Of a stretch of 64,000 bases of DNA, positions 33,739 to 46,371 are shown piece by piece. The stretch spans positions 744,001 through 808,000 of the forward strand of contig OU342630.1 in NCBI GenBank assembly GCA_910589415.1. The letters are read 5' to 3'. Position numbers and translations under genes: made by a program. Origin of the DNA: Malachius bipustulatus (Eukaryota; Arthropoda; Insecta; Coleoptera; Melyridae). The first letter of the stretch is position 1. Every line of letters begins with the position of its first letter. The notes beneath the pieces are model-generated. The model had not been told where the DNA came from and searched no databases. It saw nothing but the letters and a program-made list of their open reading frames with translations.

Positions 33739-34009
33739 GCCCTAAATGCGGAATGGATGACGAGGACTCCCACCATTATGTAGTCGTATATGCGAGGTAT
33801 ACAGCCACCTCAGGCTCAACATCTTTGGGTCTGAGGAGCTACAAGGGGAAGAAATGAAACTCCTCTCATACAACAACCTTCTGGCTTTTATTAAAAGGTC
33901 GGGGAGGTTCGAGTAGGAGTTTCTCCATGGTTCGGGTACGGCGAAAACGGCCCTCAGTGGCCTAGTCGCTTGGGGTGTACCACCCCAACCCACCATACTA
34001 CTACTACTG
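33739..34009 (+). pseudogene. 5'-truncated non-LTR tail (R1-like C-terminus)
   Basis: A 271-bp insertion flanked by a perfect 12-bp duplication TATTTTGCACGT (33727-33738 and 34010-34021). It encodes CPKCGMDDEDSHHYVVV, the Cys-Cys-His finger at the RT C-terminus of R1/LOA-type elements (the last Cys is Tyr here), then after a frameshift RLNIFGSEELQGEEMKLLSY to the stop near 33918. It ends in a short TAC repeat. It may be the same family as the element at 1-2872, whose 3' end is outside the window. Confidence 0.88.
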
Positions 34010-34021
34010 TATTTTGCACGT

Positions 34022-34564
34022 ACGGAATAGCAAATAATAAACTATCTTCTTCGTTATCCAATATCCACTTAATTAACAATAATATTTCGTATTTCGTTCA
34101 GATTATTGGAATAATCTGATAAGAGTACCTCTTCTTAACACTTCTTCCATTCATTGTTGATGTGGTTATGTATTCGTTTTTAAACCGGTTTTAAAAACCT
34201 TCATTTCAGCGGTGGTAGTAAACGGTGACGTCAAATCAAACACGGTTCAAAACACTCTACCGAAACGGTGTGTCGCTAGAAAACGGCTCTAATCTGCTGG
34301 TACGAGATACATCCGACATGTCAAGGAATATCCGAACGAAATAGATGACGAGTGACATTACTGACATTTGATAATTTTCTAATTGACACTCATCTAATGC
34401 AAATGGAAATAACCTCATTTGATTTTCAAATATTTGAATAATTTAAGCACCATAGTAATACCAAATACGTTTAACTATTTTGTTTGTAGCACATCTCTTT
34501 TTTCCAGCCATAACTTTCTGTACGAATTCAAAGATTAATTTACATGTAAATATTGTAATCTCTA
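34022..34564. other. Spacer, no gene
   Basis: AT-rich sequence with no recognisable element. CAAAACACTCTACCGAAACGG near 34250 weakly recalls words near 19770 but shows no clear repeat. Confidence 0.35.
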
Positions 34565-34566
34565 TA

Positions 34567-35757
34567 CAGGTGTCCCAATATTCCATGGACATGGAGCAAC
34601 CACAGATTACTGAGGTAAAAAAAAGTCGCTCTGACCAAACTTATCTCTGTACCAAAGTGCTTCGTTTGTCCGCAGGGCTTCAAAGTCTTTTGAAAATTTT
34701 AGTTTTTTTGAAATAGCTCAAAGTCGGCTGATTCCAATTCGATGAAATTTGGTAGGTAAATTTCTTATTAAAAGTACCTACTAATTTCTGATGTACATGA
34801 TAATTTGACGGAAACCCGGGAAGGGGTGAAACTACCCCTACCCTCCATTAAAATCGATCGTAATTGTTGATAGGGTAGCAGGAACGCTGTTCATGTTTTT
34901 TTGTTTAAAAGATACATCATTTTAGCCCATTTTTGATCTCCTACAAAAATCTGTATATCTCCGAGGTGCCATGTGATAAAATAAATTAGTCGATGACAGC
35001 TAACCAAAATTTTATTTCATTCTTTTAATTTGAAATTAAATTTTCAATTGTCAGGTGATTATTTGATCTAATCTCATAAAAGATGTTTAGTATGGTTCGG
35101 TTTTTTTTTTCAGGTGTTTGCAAACGGTTTTTTCCAAACGCATAAACAGTTTACAAAACGACGAGGTTCGCAGAAAAGTTAAAATCATTTTTTTTGCGCA
35201 GGATGGAACTTTCTAGGGTCCAAACCGGCGCCCACATCGAGCATCTTTTATGAGATTAGATAAAATAATCACCTGACAATTGAAAATTCGATTTCAAATT
35301 AAAAGAATGAAATAAAAATTTAGTTATCATCGACTAATTTATTTTATCACATAGCACCTCGGAAAGATACAGATTTTTGTAGGAGACCAAAAATGGGCTA
35401 AAACGATGTATCTTCCAAACAAAAAAACATGAACAGCGTTCCTGCTACCCTATCAACAATTACGATCGATTTTAATGGAGGGTAGGGGTAGTTTCACCCC
35501 TTCCCGGGTTTCCGTCAAATTATCATGTACATCAGAAATTAGTACTTTTAATAAGAAATTTCACCTACCAAATTTCATCGAATTGGAATCAGCCGACTTT
35601 GAGCTATTTCAAAAAAACTAAAATTTTCAAAAGACTTTGAAGCCCTCTAACGGACAAACGAAGCACTTTGGTATAGAGATAAGTTTGGTCCGAGCGACTT
35701 TTTTTTACCTCAGTAATCTGTGGCTGCTCCATGTCCATGGAATATTGGGACACATTG
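34567..35757. mobile_element. Foldback element F2 (second copy of F1)
   Basis: Same family as 5546-6735: 1191 bp, about 500-bp arms, TA flanks (34565-34566, 35758-35759). The unique centre is inverted relative to F1. The right tip is CACATTG instead of CACCCTG and the left tip lacks one G (CAGGTGTCCC), so both tips have decayed. Confidence 0.88.
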
Positions 35758-36111
35758 TATTATTTGTACACCTCGATTTATTACTAGATTGTCTGCCAAG
35801 ATCATATTTGTTTATGCTACGTTGTAACATCGAACATTATGACACTAAAAATGACAGGTAGAATTTGAAGGTTGTTAAAGGAATCAAATGAAAACTTTTG
35901 ACATTAGGAAAATTCAAAAACAATAAATTTAATAATCGATTACAACATTGCCCTGTTTTTGTTGTCAAGTTCTTTATTAAAAGTAACACATTTTTTTCTG
36001 TTTACATCTGTCAGTTTTGAGACTTAATTTCTATTTTACAAAATAAAATAAAAATTAACGAAAGTAATAATAGATATTATCTTATTAGATCAAGCAATAT
36101 GCCAAAGTAAA

Positions 36112-36930
36112 GTCTGTACACTGAGAGTTGTCTGTTGTGATAACTAAGGATACATCATCTCGTTATGTTTCTTACTCCTTCTATTGCATTGCATAGTCAA
36201 TCGAGTTAAAATGGGACGTATTGTCAGAAATACGTTTGAATCGTCTGCAATTCTAAAAAGATGAGCGAGAGTGAGACGGAAATATCGACTCGCGTCTTGA
36301 TACGCTTAGATTGATACGATATTACGATAATATTGTCGTCGCTACTATCAGTAGGGTCAGTGTCAGCGGTAAATATACTAATAAAGGTTTGTCTTGTGAT
36401 TTGAAACGTTTTTAATACGAAATTAGCAGAATTACCTGTGTCCTATGTTATTGTCCTGTGATAAACTATGAGTAACTTATTATAATTGCTCGAATGCCTA
36501 AAAATCTATTTCCTTGCTTTGCCTGGGAAACGATTGAACTCCCTAGTACGTGGTCTTGTGGTTAAATTGCTGGAATATTTTACTAGCAAATAAGAAAACG
36601 GAGGTGTTATTCTTTCTTTTAAACGGCAACCAGCAGGTAGGTGACATGATATTTCTATCATGATGATAACAATTATTATTATGATTCTTATTTATTACTT
36701 GCATTATATAATATTTGTTATCAAAAAGTTGCAAGGCACTACTTCGTCAATAACTTCGAAATAATATATTTTTATAGGATATTCATTATTCCTCAACACA
36801 TGCCACTGACACGAAATGCGATACCACATTGGTTCGACTTAGAAATAAGTGTACGATTCAAATCGAATTAAATGAAATTGTTTAGTCAGAATCAGTGTGG
36901 CATGACAACGGACAACTCTCAGTGTACAGA
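36112..36930. mobile_element. Candidate element with 25-bp inverted ends
   Basis: CTGTACACTGAGAGTTGTCTG near 36114 is mirrored by CAACGGACAACTCTCAGTGT near 36905-36927. The interior is AT-rich and non-coding. I found no convincing target duplication, so this may be a decayed DNA transposon or a chance repeat. Confidence 0.4.
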
Positions 36931-37931
36931 GAGTAGGTACCTATTTAAGTAAAGTAGCCAAAAAGATGATAGCAAATATTTGATTCAACATCGTCTTATT
37001 AGTCCTTCTGCAGTTTTAAGTTCTACATTATTATAAGATGCTACCTACTCAGATACGTGACATGTTAACTTACCGGCAATCGTTAATTGAAGAATATGGT
37101 GTAGTGTAAATACCCTAAAATCCTGCATCCTGGTCGACGGTAAAGAATCTGTGATGTAACCTACCTAACCTCTAAAAATGGAGGTTCTGCGTCTTGCGCA
37201 GTAAATTCAGTAATGTGGCCCCCAGACTGAATGGTTTTGAAAAAGAAGAACCCCTTTGACGTTTGAAATGTCAACTTGTCTGTCATGAATGACTGTTTGG
37301 ATTCCCGCCCTGAATGTTTGATTTGAATTTAAGGTTATCCCGCCCTGGTTTCAAATAAAATGGCCAACATATTTCTTACCGTTTGTGATCGTGGTTTTTA
37401 CCTGTGTTTGTGGTTTTTACCTAGGCTCGTGATCTGTCTAGTTTTCGTCTGGTAGTGGACCTTACGTTGTTGTGTGTAGTAACCTTATTTTGGTTCGTTC
37501 ATAGCAAACGCTACGAAAATACTTTGAGCCAGTCTTTTGTTGAGAGATAGGAGATTTAATTTAAAAGACAGAGTTTTCACTTTAAAAATGAATTGATTTA
37601 TTGACTTTTGAATTGATTTGAATGTTATTGAATCTCTCCACCCCACCCCACACGACTGATCCCGCCCGCAAAGAGTTCCGCCTACGCAAATTTATAGTCA
37701 GAGTAAAAAAAGAACCCCGTGAAAATAAAAAAACCTCTGACTGTATGAAGTGTAAAACATAAAATACAAAAACATACAATGAAAAACACACAACGAAACA
37801 CATACAATGAAACGACGACATGTTCGAATCAAGCATTTGCTTGGGCGTTGAGTGGTGAGAACTAAATCTCTTGTATTATGGTAACCTGTCATTTTAACGT
37901 TAGTCTTTGCGAACCGTTTAGTACCTGAAAA

Positions 37932-38099
37932 GAAAAGACATAACAAAACACACATAAATTAGACCTTGTTGATGCGAGAAGCCTAATCGACTTATCTCCA
38001 CACCCCGGACTAATAGAAAAGACGTAACAAAACACACATAAATTAGACCTTGTTGATGCGAGAAGCCTGATCGACTTATCTCCACACCCCGGACTAATA
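37932..38099 (-). repeat. 84-bp direct duplication inside LTR X2
   Basis: Two adjacent units of about 84 bp, the counterpart of 9078-9243 in copy X1. Confidence 0.8.
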
Positions 38100-38566
38100 C
38101 CAAATAAATAAAATCGATTCCAAAGGACATCCAACGTTAAAATGAGACATAACCTATACAACAGATTGAAGCGTCGTTGTCTAACGCTGCGATTCGTGAA
38201 TCAACATATAAAATCATATCGCCGTTTCATTTAGGATTTTACATAAAAATACACCATGACAAAAACATAAAATACAAGAGACACAACACATAACATCGTC
38301 ACCGTTTTGGTGCAAAATTGACATTGATAAACAAATCTGTTATATTCAGGAAGACCACATTTTATCTTTCTATTTCAAGGATTCATACCTCCTGAAAAGG
38401 AAACAAGACACACAAAAATGCATAAAAACAAATAAATAGATCAGGCGAGTAAATCAATTGCAGCAAGTAAATAAATAGTTCGGGCAAGTAAATCAGTAGC
38501 AACAAATAAATAAATAGTTTAGAGTCCAGGAAATATGAAATATAAAATGAGGTCAAACATATTATA

Positions 38567-39120
38567 CAAGGTGTCCAGGTATGAGTGTAAGAGCTACACG
38601 TGGCGACCTTCCTTGGACTATTTTGAGTAAAAAATCTCAATACAATAATGCTCTAAACGTCTTCACGGTGCCACAGGAGGTCATCAAAGTTAGAAATTCT
38701 GGGTCACAAATATGCATATAATTGAACTTCTGTTTCCTTTTGCAGTTACGGTTAACATTTTCAAAGTCTTTTGCAAAGTCTTATTTCTTTTAATTTTCGT
38801 AACAGTGTAATTATTAACTTTTTTAAAATTTCTAAAAAAAAAAAAATTTAGGAAATGTTAAAAAAGTTAATAATTGCACTGTTACGAAAATTAAATAAAA
38901 TAATACTTTGCAAAAGTGTTTAAAAATGTTAACCGTAACTGCAAAAGGAAATAGAAGTTCAATAATAATATGCAAATTTGTGACCCAGAATTTCTAACTT
39001 TGATGACCTCCTGTGGCACCGTGAAGAGGTTAAGAGCATTATTGTATTAAGATTTTTTACTCAAAATAGTCCCAGGAAGGTCGCCACGTGTAGCTCTTAC
39101 ACTCATACCTGGACACCCTG
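38567..39120. mobile_element. Foldback element in LTR X2 (CAAGGTGTCCAGG ends)
   Basis: 554 bp and almost fully palindromic about a centre near 38845 (TTTCTAAAAA...TTTAGGAAA). TA flanks at 38565-38566 and 39121-39122. The right tip is CAGGGTGTCCAGGTATGAGT read inward. It occupies the same TA as the unrelated foldback at 9753-10399 in copy X1. No coding sequence. Confidence 0.88.
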
Positions 39121-39248
39121 TATAGCAGCGGCGTTATCGAACCATAAAAGGACGGTCCTCGATAACAATTTAGAAACGAAATCAAATTAATCGGTGCATG
39201 TGTCGATCGCATTCCAAAACAATAAAATTTCAATTTGAATAAAATGAT

Positions 39249-42200
39249 TGTAGTGTAAACTACCTTTAAAAATTGAGATCCTGCGTCATGCGCAGTTACT
39301 TCAGTAATGTGGCCCCCTTTTAAATTGAATGACTGAAAAGAAGAACCCCTTGACGTTTGAAAAATCAACTGGTCTGTCATGAATGACTGTTTGGATCCCC
39401 GCTCTAATGTTTGATTTGAATTTTGAGGTTTTCCCGCCCTGAATTCTTGAGAGTTTGAATTTAAAGATTAACCCGCCCTGATTTCAAATAAATGGCCACA
39501 TCACTTTACTTACGTTCTGGGGGTTTTTTACCTTTGCTCGTGTTTTACCTTTTGGCTCGTGACATTATCTACCTGGGCTCGTGTTCGTCTAGTTTTCCAC
39601 CTTGTTTGGACCATCCGTTGTGTTCGTAGTAACCTCTTACCTTGTTATTGGTTCTTTTATACACAGACATGAAGCAAAAGGTGGGAGATTTGAGATTAGT
39701 GAAACAAATGCATTTTAAAAACACCTACTTTATTCTAAGAGAAACCTAGCAGTGCATATACGCTCGCTGGGACTCCCGAGTAAAAAGAGCGTGGCCAAGA
39801 AAAATCTCGATCAGCATCCCGAAATGAAAAGAATCAACGGTGGCCTGAAAAGTGTAGATCAATCGTCTCGACAACCGTCACCAAAACTATTGAACCCTCA
39901 TTCATGACTCATTTGCGCGAATCATTTAAAAACAGAAGGCATTATCACAGAAATCTAGGTCTTCAAGATAACCATGAGAATGGGTTTTGTTAGATAGACA
40001 CTGTAACGGAGTCCGGTAAAGGAGGCAATCCGCCTATAGTTGGGAGGGTCCCTTTCCAGAGTCCTGTTAAGGATGCAATCCAGTGGCTGTTTAATTGACC
40101 CCCTCGTGGCAAGGACGAAAATGTTAGTTAGATTCACATAAGGCCGATACATTCTAGTTCAACAGTTCGGTAAACAATTAGCAATCAGAATGATCCACCC
40201 TTTTGAATTGAGTTTGACGAAGAACGAGAAATGACCTTGACGTTGATTAGTTTCACAGAAAAATAAGAGAACCTGACTTTACAATTACATAGATCAATTT
40301 GAAAACAAGATACACAATAATCAATTGGACAGTTTCGTTGAATAAATATGTTCATGAAATATAAATAAATAATCAAAATAGCATAAGTTAATAAACAGCA
40401 ATTAAAATCAAGAATGTTCATTTAGACAATTTAAATAAGACATCAATTAAATAAGCGATCAAATAAATGGTTAAATAAACGGCATGAAAAATAAGCATAA
40501 AGAACGAACATGTGACCTGAGAAAAATAGCACGACAAAACATAATAAATAGGTACGTGGTTTAAAATGTGGACGGCAGTAATTGATGGTGAAAACATATA
40601 CGATAAAAATGAGGTGCGTCGACCTAATATAATTCTGGAGATACATAAAATGGTTGGTTGATAAATGGTTCAGTTTTGATACGTTCTCAGAAAATTATCA
40701 TAAATTAAAATGTGGAAGAATTAAATAAACATTTTGGACACACACAGGTTAAATAATGCAGGCATGAATTGTAAAGTAAATAAATAGAGCAGTCATGTGG
40801 ATGGCAAAATAATGATAAATATAAAAGGTGTGTCCTATAACACATGTTTTGAATCATACAATAATATAGAATTTTGAGAAAGAAATCCTTTATAGTTTGT
40901 TAATCCATTTCAAATAAAAACCATGCACGTGTGAGAAATGTAATTAAAATAAGATCGTTAAAAAAATAACCCTTAGTAGGTACCTATCTACCTACAGGGA
41001 TGGAAGTTAAATTATTCAATAAACTTTACTTTAAACCAATTTAGAATTAACCCTTATTTTATATACCCTTAATCAAAACTCATTATTTAGAAAAGGTGAA
41101 ATAATTAATTTAAACAAATCAGCTGAATGAACTGTAGGTAAAAAATAAAGCATGGCATTTAAAACGTGATGAGGTTCAACCCTTTTGACTACAATAATTT
41201 AGAAATAAATAAAGATCGGAAATAATAATAATCAATAATCGAAGCAAGCATTCTCACAAATGAAATAAAGTCACATGAGGTTTTATGTACAAATTAGTTC
41301 AATCAAAATAAATAAATTGTTTAAATAATTTCATGAATAAAAGAATGATAAAAGAAATGGTAACGAGTAAAAAGAAAGGTTAAATAAATGAGCAGTGTGA
41401 GTATCGTTAAAATAAATTGTGTAAAAGAATGTGCTTCGATAAAATAATAATAATCACAATAATATTAGTCAAAAGGCATGTGCAATTTCAAGATTACAAT
41501 AAATAAATAATAATTAGCTAAAATTCAAGTATAAGTTTCTCAAAAAGTAATAACCGGTTAGGTTAATTTGAATAATGTAAATGACAAAGGAAATGAGATC
41601 GAGCATTTCCCTACGGTTAGAAATTAATTCACTGAAAATATCTAATTCATGGAATGTGGTAGTGGTCACATGTTTTTAAACAATTTGAAATTAGACAATA
41701 AAATAAAATATTGAAACTAGCATGTCGCTGAACGTATTGAAATAAACTTATTAAACTGTTACTGCAGGTGCGTTTGAGTATCTACATGGGGGCCCTGTTT
41801 TAAAATTCTTTCAATTACAAAACGTGAAGTTTCAAATTATACATGCTGGTTGGAATAAAATATAAGCTATCTCCTTTCGTTTGAATACAAAACAATTATT
41901 TAAAACTAAATTTGGCTCTGCTTGAATAATTAATTAGCTTGACCAAACACGTGTTTTACATGAGTCTTTTTCTAAATAAACAAATTGAAACCAAATTGAA
42001 TAATACAAACAAATAAACTAAACGATATGATCTGATCTCTTGAGATATCACAATGCCTAACAGATATTAATAAATTAGGATAAACAGTACTCACATGGGC
42101 TTTGTTTGGATTCGATTGTTTAAAAATAAATAATGAAGAGCACCCCAGCTGATCGAACCCTCTGACCTTCACTCTCTGACGGTTGAAAAATAAGTGCCCA

Positions 42201-42382
42201 TGACTAGTGACTACTGAGTGTGACTTCAATTCTCGCTAACATGTGGTTTAATGACATTGACAGAACTGACGTTTCTAGCTTTGAAAGCTTGACAAATAAA
42301 AAATAAAAATTGGGTGCGTTTCTCAGCTCTAAAGTTTACAATTTGAACCATGCGCAGTTGTTATATGGTTTGGGTCCTTTCA
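39249..42382 (-). repeat. Solo LTR (3.1 kb) related to the gag-only element
   Basis: TGTAGTGTAAACTACC...GGGTCCTTTCA with a perfect 4-bp duplication TGAT (39245-39248 and 42383-42386). The uninterrupted site is seen in copy X1 near 10525. Both ends are close to the LTRs at 42631-55904 in inverted orientation, but the middle (about 39650-40900) differs, so it is a mosaic subfamily and 236 bp longer. Confidence 0.9.
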
Positions 42383-42630
42383 TGATTAATGATCAAAACC
42401 TCACAATGGTAATTAAGTTTGACGAAAATGACAAAGAAGTTAAAATTCACCAGTAAAATGCAATCAAAGACATAATGAAATTATACAGTGTGATCGTTTA
42501 AATAGTTTCATGAATAAAATGTAAATAAAATTGTTGAGAGCAGAAAATAGTTTAAAATACAAAGAAAATGTGAATACGGTAAAATAAATTATTTGTAGAG
42601 AAATGGGCTTGATCATAATAATAATAATAA

Positions 42631-45528
42631 TGAAAGGACCCAAACCATATAACAACTGCGCATGGTTCAAATTGTAAACTTTAGAGCCGAGAAACGCACC
42701 CAATTTTTATTTTTATTTGTCGAGCTTTCAAAGCTAGAAACGTCAGTTCTGTCAATGTCATTAAACCACATGTTAGCGAGAATTGAAGTCACACTCAGTA
42801 GTCACTAGTCATGTTCACTTATTTTTCAACCGTCAGAGAGTGAAGGTCAGAGGGTTCGATCAGCTGGAGTGCTCTTCATTATTTATTTTTAAACAATCGA
42901 ATCCAAACAAAGCCCATGTGAGTACTGTTTATCCTAATTTATTAATATCTGTTAGGCATTGTGATATCTCAAGAGATCAGATCATATCGTTTAGTTTATT
43001 TGTTTGTATTATTCAATTTGGTTTCAATTTGCTTATTTAGAAAAAGACTCATGTAAAACACGCGTTTGGTCAAGCTAATTAATTATTCAAGTAGAGCCAA
43101 ATTAAGTTTTAATTAATTGTTTTGTATTCAAACAGGAGGTTACAAGTACTGATATTTTATTCCAACCAGCATGTATAATTTGAAACTTCACGTTTTGTAA
43201 TTGAAAGAATTTTAAAACAGGGCCCCCATGTAGATACTCAAACGCACCTGCAGTAACAGTTTAATAAGTTTATTTCAATACGTTCAGCGACACGCTAGTT
43301 TCAATATTTTATTTTATTGTCTAATTTCAAATTGTTTAAAAACATGTGACCACTACCACATTTTATGAATCAGATATTTTCAGTGAATCGATTCAAACCG
43401 TAGAGGCATGCTCGATCTCATTTTCCATTGTCATTTTGCATTATTCAAATTAACCTAACCGTTTATTACTTTTTGAGAAACTTATACTTGAATTTTAGCT
43501 AATTATTATTTATTTATTGGAATCTTGAAATTGCACATGCCTTTTGACTAATATTTATTATTGTGGTTATTATTATTTTATCGAAGCACATTCTATTTTA
43601 ACGATATTCACACTGCTCACTTATTTAACCTTTCTTTTTACTCGTTACCATTTCTTTTATCATTCTTTATTCATGAAATTATTTAAACAATTTATTTATT
43701 TTGGTTGAACTAATTTGTACATAAAACCTCATGTGACTTTATTTCATTTGTGAGAATGCTTGCTTCGATTATTGATTATTATTATTTCCGATCTTTATTT
43801 ATTTCTAAATTATTATAGTCAAAAGGGTTGAACATGTGTTTTTCATGATTTTACATTTGTTTGTGCTAAATTAATTTCATTTGTGACTTGTTTGATCATT
43901 AATCATTATTAATATTTCAATTTAATTGTTCTACAATGCGAATGACACACGACACTGATATTTATTTCGAATGCTTCGTCGAACTGCATAATGTGCTTTA
44001 TTTGATTTCATTCACGAACAAGTCCAGGAGAGTAACCTGCGATAAACGACTTATAATCATGAGGTAGCGATGGTGGTATTTTTGGTTTTAAACTGTAACG
44101 AAAGAACTTTAATTCGAGTTCGCCTATCGGTGACAGTTCAATTGATTTCATTAATAGTGCCTGTAGCCCATTTTACCCTTCCCACTTAAGATCTGTCGGT
44201 GTGCCAGAAAGCACTGGGCATTCGATTAGATATATTATTTCCCCACTGTTTATTTTATTTATATGTGTTTGGGGTACGGAGACTAATGATAAGTTTATCT
44301 GAGCTGTAAACGATATTTTGTTTTCATGTCATGTCATAATTTTGAACGATGCATTACCCTAACGTTATTTCAAACTTATAACCGTATTTGTTTCTTTAAA
44401 TTTCATTATTGATTTGATTTATTTATTTATGCACTGTGGTCTTGATGAATTTATTTTATTTCCAATTTGTTATCGTTGACCGTCCTTTTACGGCTCGATA
44501 ATGCCTCTGTTATATAATATGTTTGGTTTCATTTTGTATTTCCTATTTTCTGAACTCTAAACTATTTATTTACTTGCCAACAATCTATTTTACTCTACAT
44601 TTTAACCTCGCTGGTGCTAACAATCATTAGACCGGCAACAAGGGGTGCATTACTTAACCTACGTCGTTGGCACATAGCAAGCACTATGTGTTGACTCAAG
44701 GCGTGATTTATATTTATGTGTTTTGTGTTTTTATTTGCATTTTTGTGTGTTTTGTTTTCTTTTCAGGAGGTATGAGTTCTTGAAATAGAAAGATAAAATG
44801 GGGTCTTCCTGAATATAACAGATTTGTTTATCAATGTCAATTTTACACCAAAACGGTGACGATTTTATATGTGTTGTGTCGTTTGTATTGTATGTTTTTC
44901 ATTGTATGTTTTGGTTTTTGTATTTTATTTGTTGGCACTTTGCAAGTCTGAGGTCGGTTATTTTTACTGGGTTTTCTTTTTTTCCTCGTGACTATAAACT
45001 TTCTTAGGAGGAAAACCCTTTTTGGGATCACTGGGTAAACAGACTAAACATTCAAATCAATTTAAAAGTCAATAAATCAATTCATTCAAGGGGAAACTCT
45101 GTCTTTTAAATTAAATCTCCTATCTCTCAACAAAAGACTCTCTCAAAGTATTTTCGTAGCGTTTGCTACGAACGAACCTAAATAAGGTTACTAAACACAA
45201 CGGATGGTCCAAAACAGGTGAAAAGCTAGACGATCACGAGCCAAAAGGTAAAACACGAGCCCAGGTAAATCATGAGCCAAAGGTAAACGACGACCACAAA
45301 CGGTAAGTAAGTGATGTGGTCATTTATTTGAAATCAGGGAGGGAGAACTTTAAATTCAAATCAAACCTTCAGGGCGGGAAATCCAAACAGTCATTCATGA
45401 CAGACAAGTTCACATTTCAAACGTCAAAGGGGTTCTTCTTTTTCAAAACCATTCAGTCTGGGGGCCACATTACTGACTTGACTGCGCATGACGCAGGATC
45501 TCAATTTTAAAAGGTAGTTTACACTACA
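42631..45528 (+). repeat. LTR 1 of gag-only array
   Basis: 2898 bp. Contains several differences from LTR 2 and 3 (for example near 42741 and 42866). The 85-aa open frame seen in all copies starts at TTG and is probably not a gene. Confidence 0.92.
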
Positions 45529-46371
45529 GAATTGCTGCGTGTGACCAGGATATACTTTGAGCTAGTCAAGTAGAGATTGGAGATTAAAAAAAAAAAAAGA
45601 AAATCAAATTCAGGGGCAAAAACGACAGGTTTCCCTCAGTCAAAAATTCGGTCAAGAAAAACACATGTTCGAGACAAGCGTTCAATCCAAAAGTTGCAAT
45701 TCAGGTAGGCGCAGTCCTTCAGACACATTCAAAACGATCGTTAAATCAAACAAAGAGACAATCAAGTGCGCAGTTCTTCCGACAAGTTCAAAACAGTCAC
45801 GTAAGCAAAAACGTGAAACCGCAGGAGCACAGTGCTTCACACACGATCAGGTAGTCACAGGTAAATTCAGTTCAGGGGCGCAGTGCTCCACTCACAGAGT
45901 CACGACGATTCAGGTCAGGAGCGCAGAGACACAGTCGAAACACGACCACACGAAAACACTCACGGGGCAATTCACAACGGAAACGCAAACACTCACACAT
46001 TCAAAACACTCCCGAGTGATTCACGACAGGATCCTCGACACTCACACACACACGAAACATTCAGGGGGTCATTTCAAGTAGGGGCGCGCACACACAAAAC
46101 ACCAGGGGGCCATTTCGAGTAGGAACGCACCCGTTCGAAACACACAAGAGACATCCAAAGTAGGGGCGACACTCAGACAATCGTGACGACATTCCAGAGC
46201 ACGGGCGATGTCATTCGCACATGTTCGAATCAACTCAGCGGTAACAAAACAACGACACACACACACATTAGTATTATTATTATTATATTATTTCTTGTTT
46301 GAATACAATACTGCTGTGTATATTTTGGTCCACAGAAACGGATTCGAACATTTTCCACGAAGCTGCTCATA
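45529..46371 (+). other. Leader of gag-only element, unit 1
   Basis: Begins with GAATTGCTGCGTGTGACCAGG, a primer-site-like sequence directly after the LTR. It continues with CA-rich, degenerate repeats (GGGGCGC...CACACA...AAACAC...GGGGG(T/C)CATTTC(A/G)AGTAGG) at about 45880-46200. A 138-aa open frame at 45665-46081 is low in complexity and I treat it as non-coding. Confidence 0.7.

Noticed and set aside
42783..43040. 85-aa open frame repeated in all gag-array LTRs and the solo LTR
   Set aside because: It starts at TTG, not ATG, lies wholly in LTR sequence, has no domain, and is conserved only because the LTRs are near identical.
45665..46081. 138-aa open frame in the leader of the gag-only element
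   Set aside because: Low-complexity Thr/Ser/His/Lys composition from CA-rich repeats; no start context or domain. Kept only as part of the leader.
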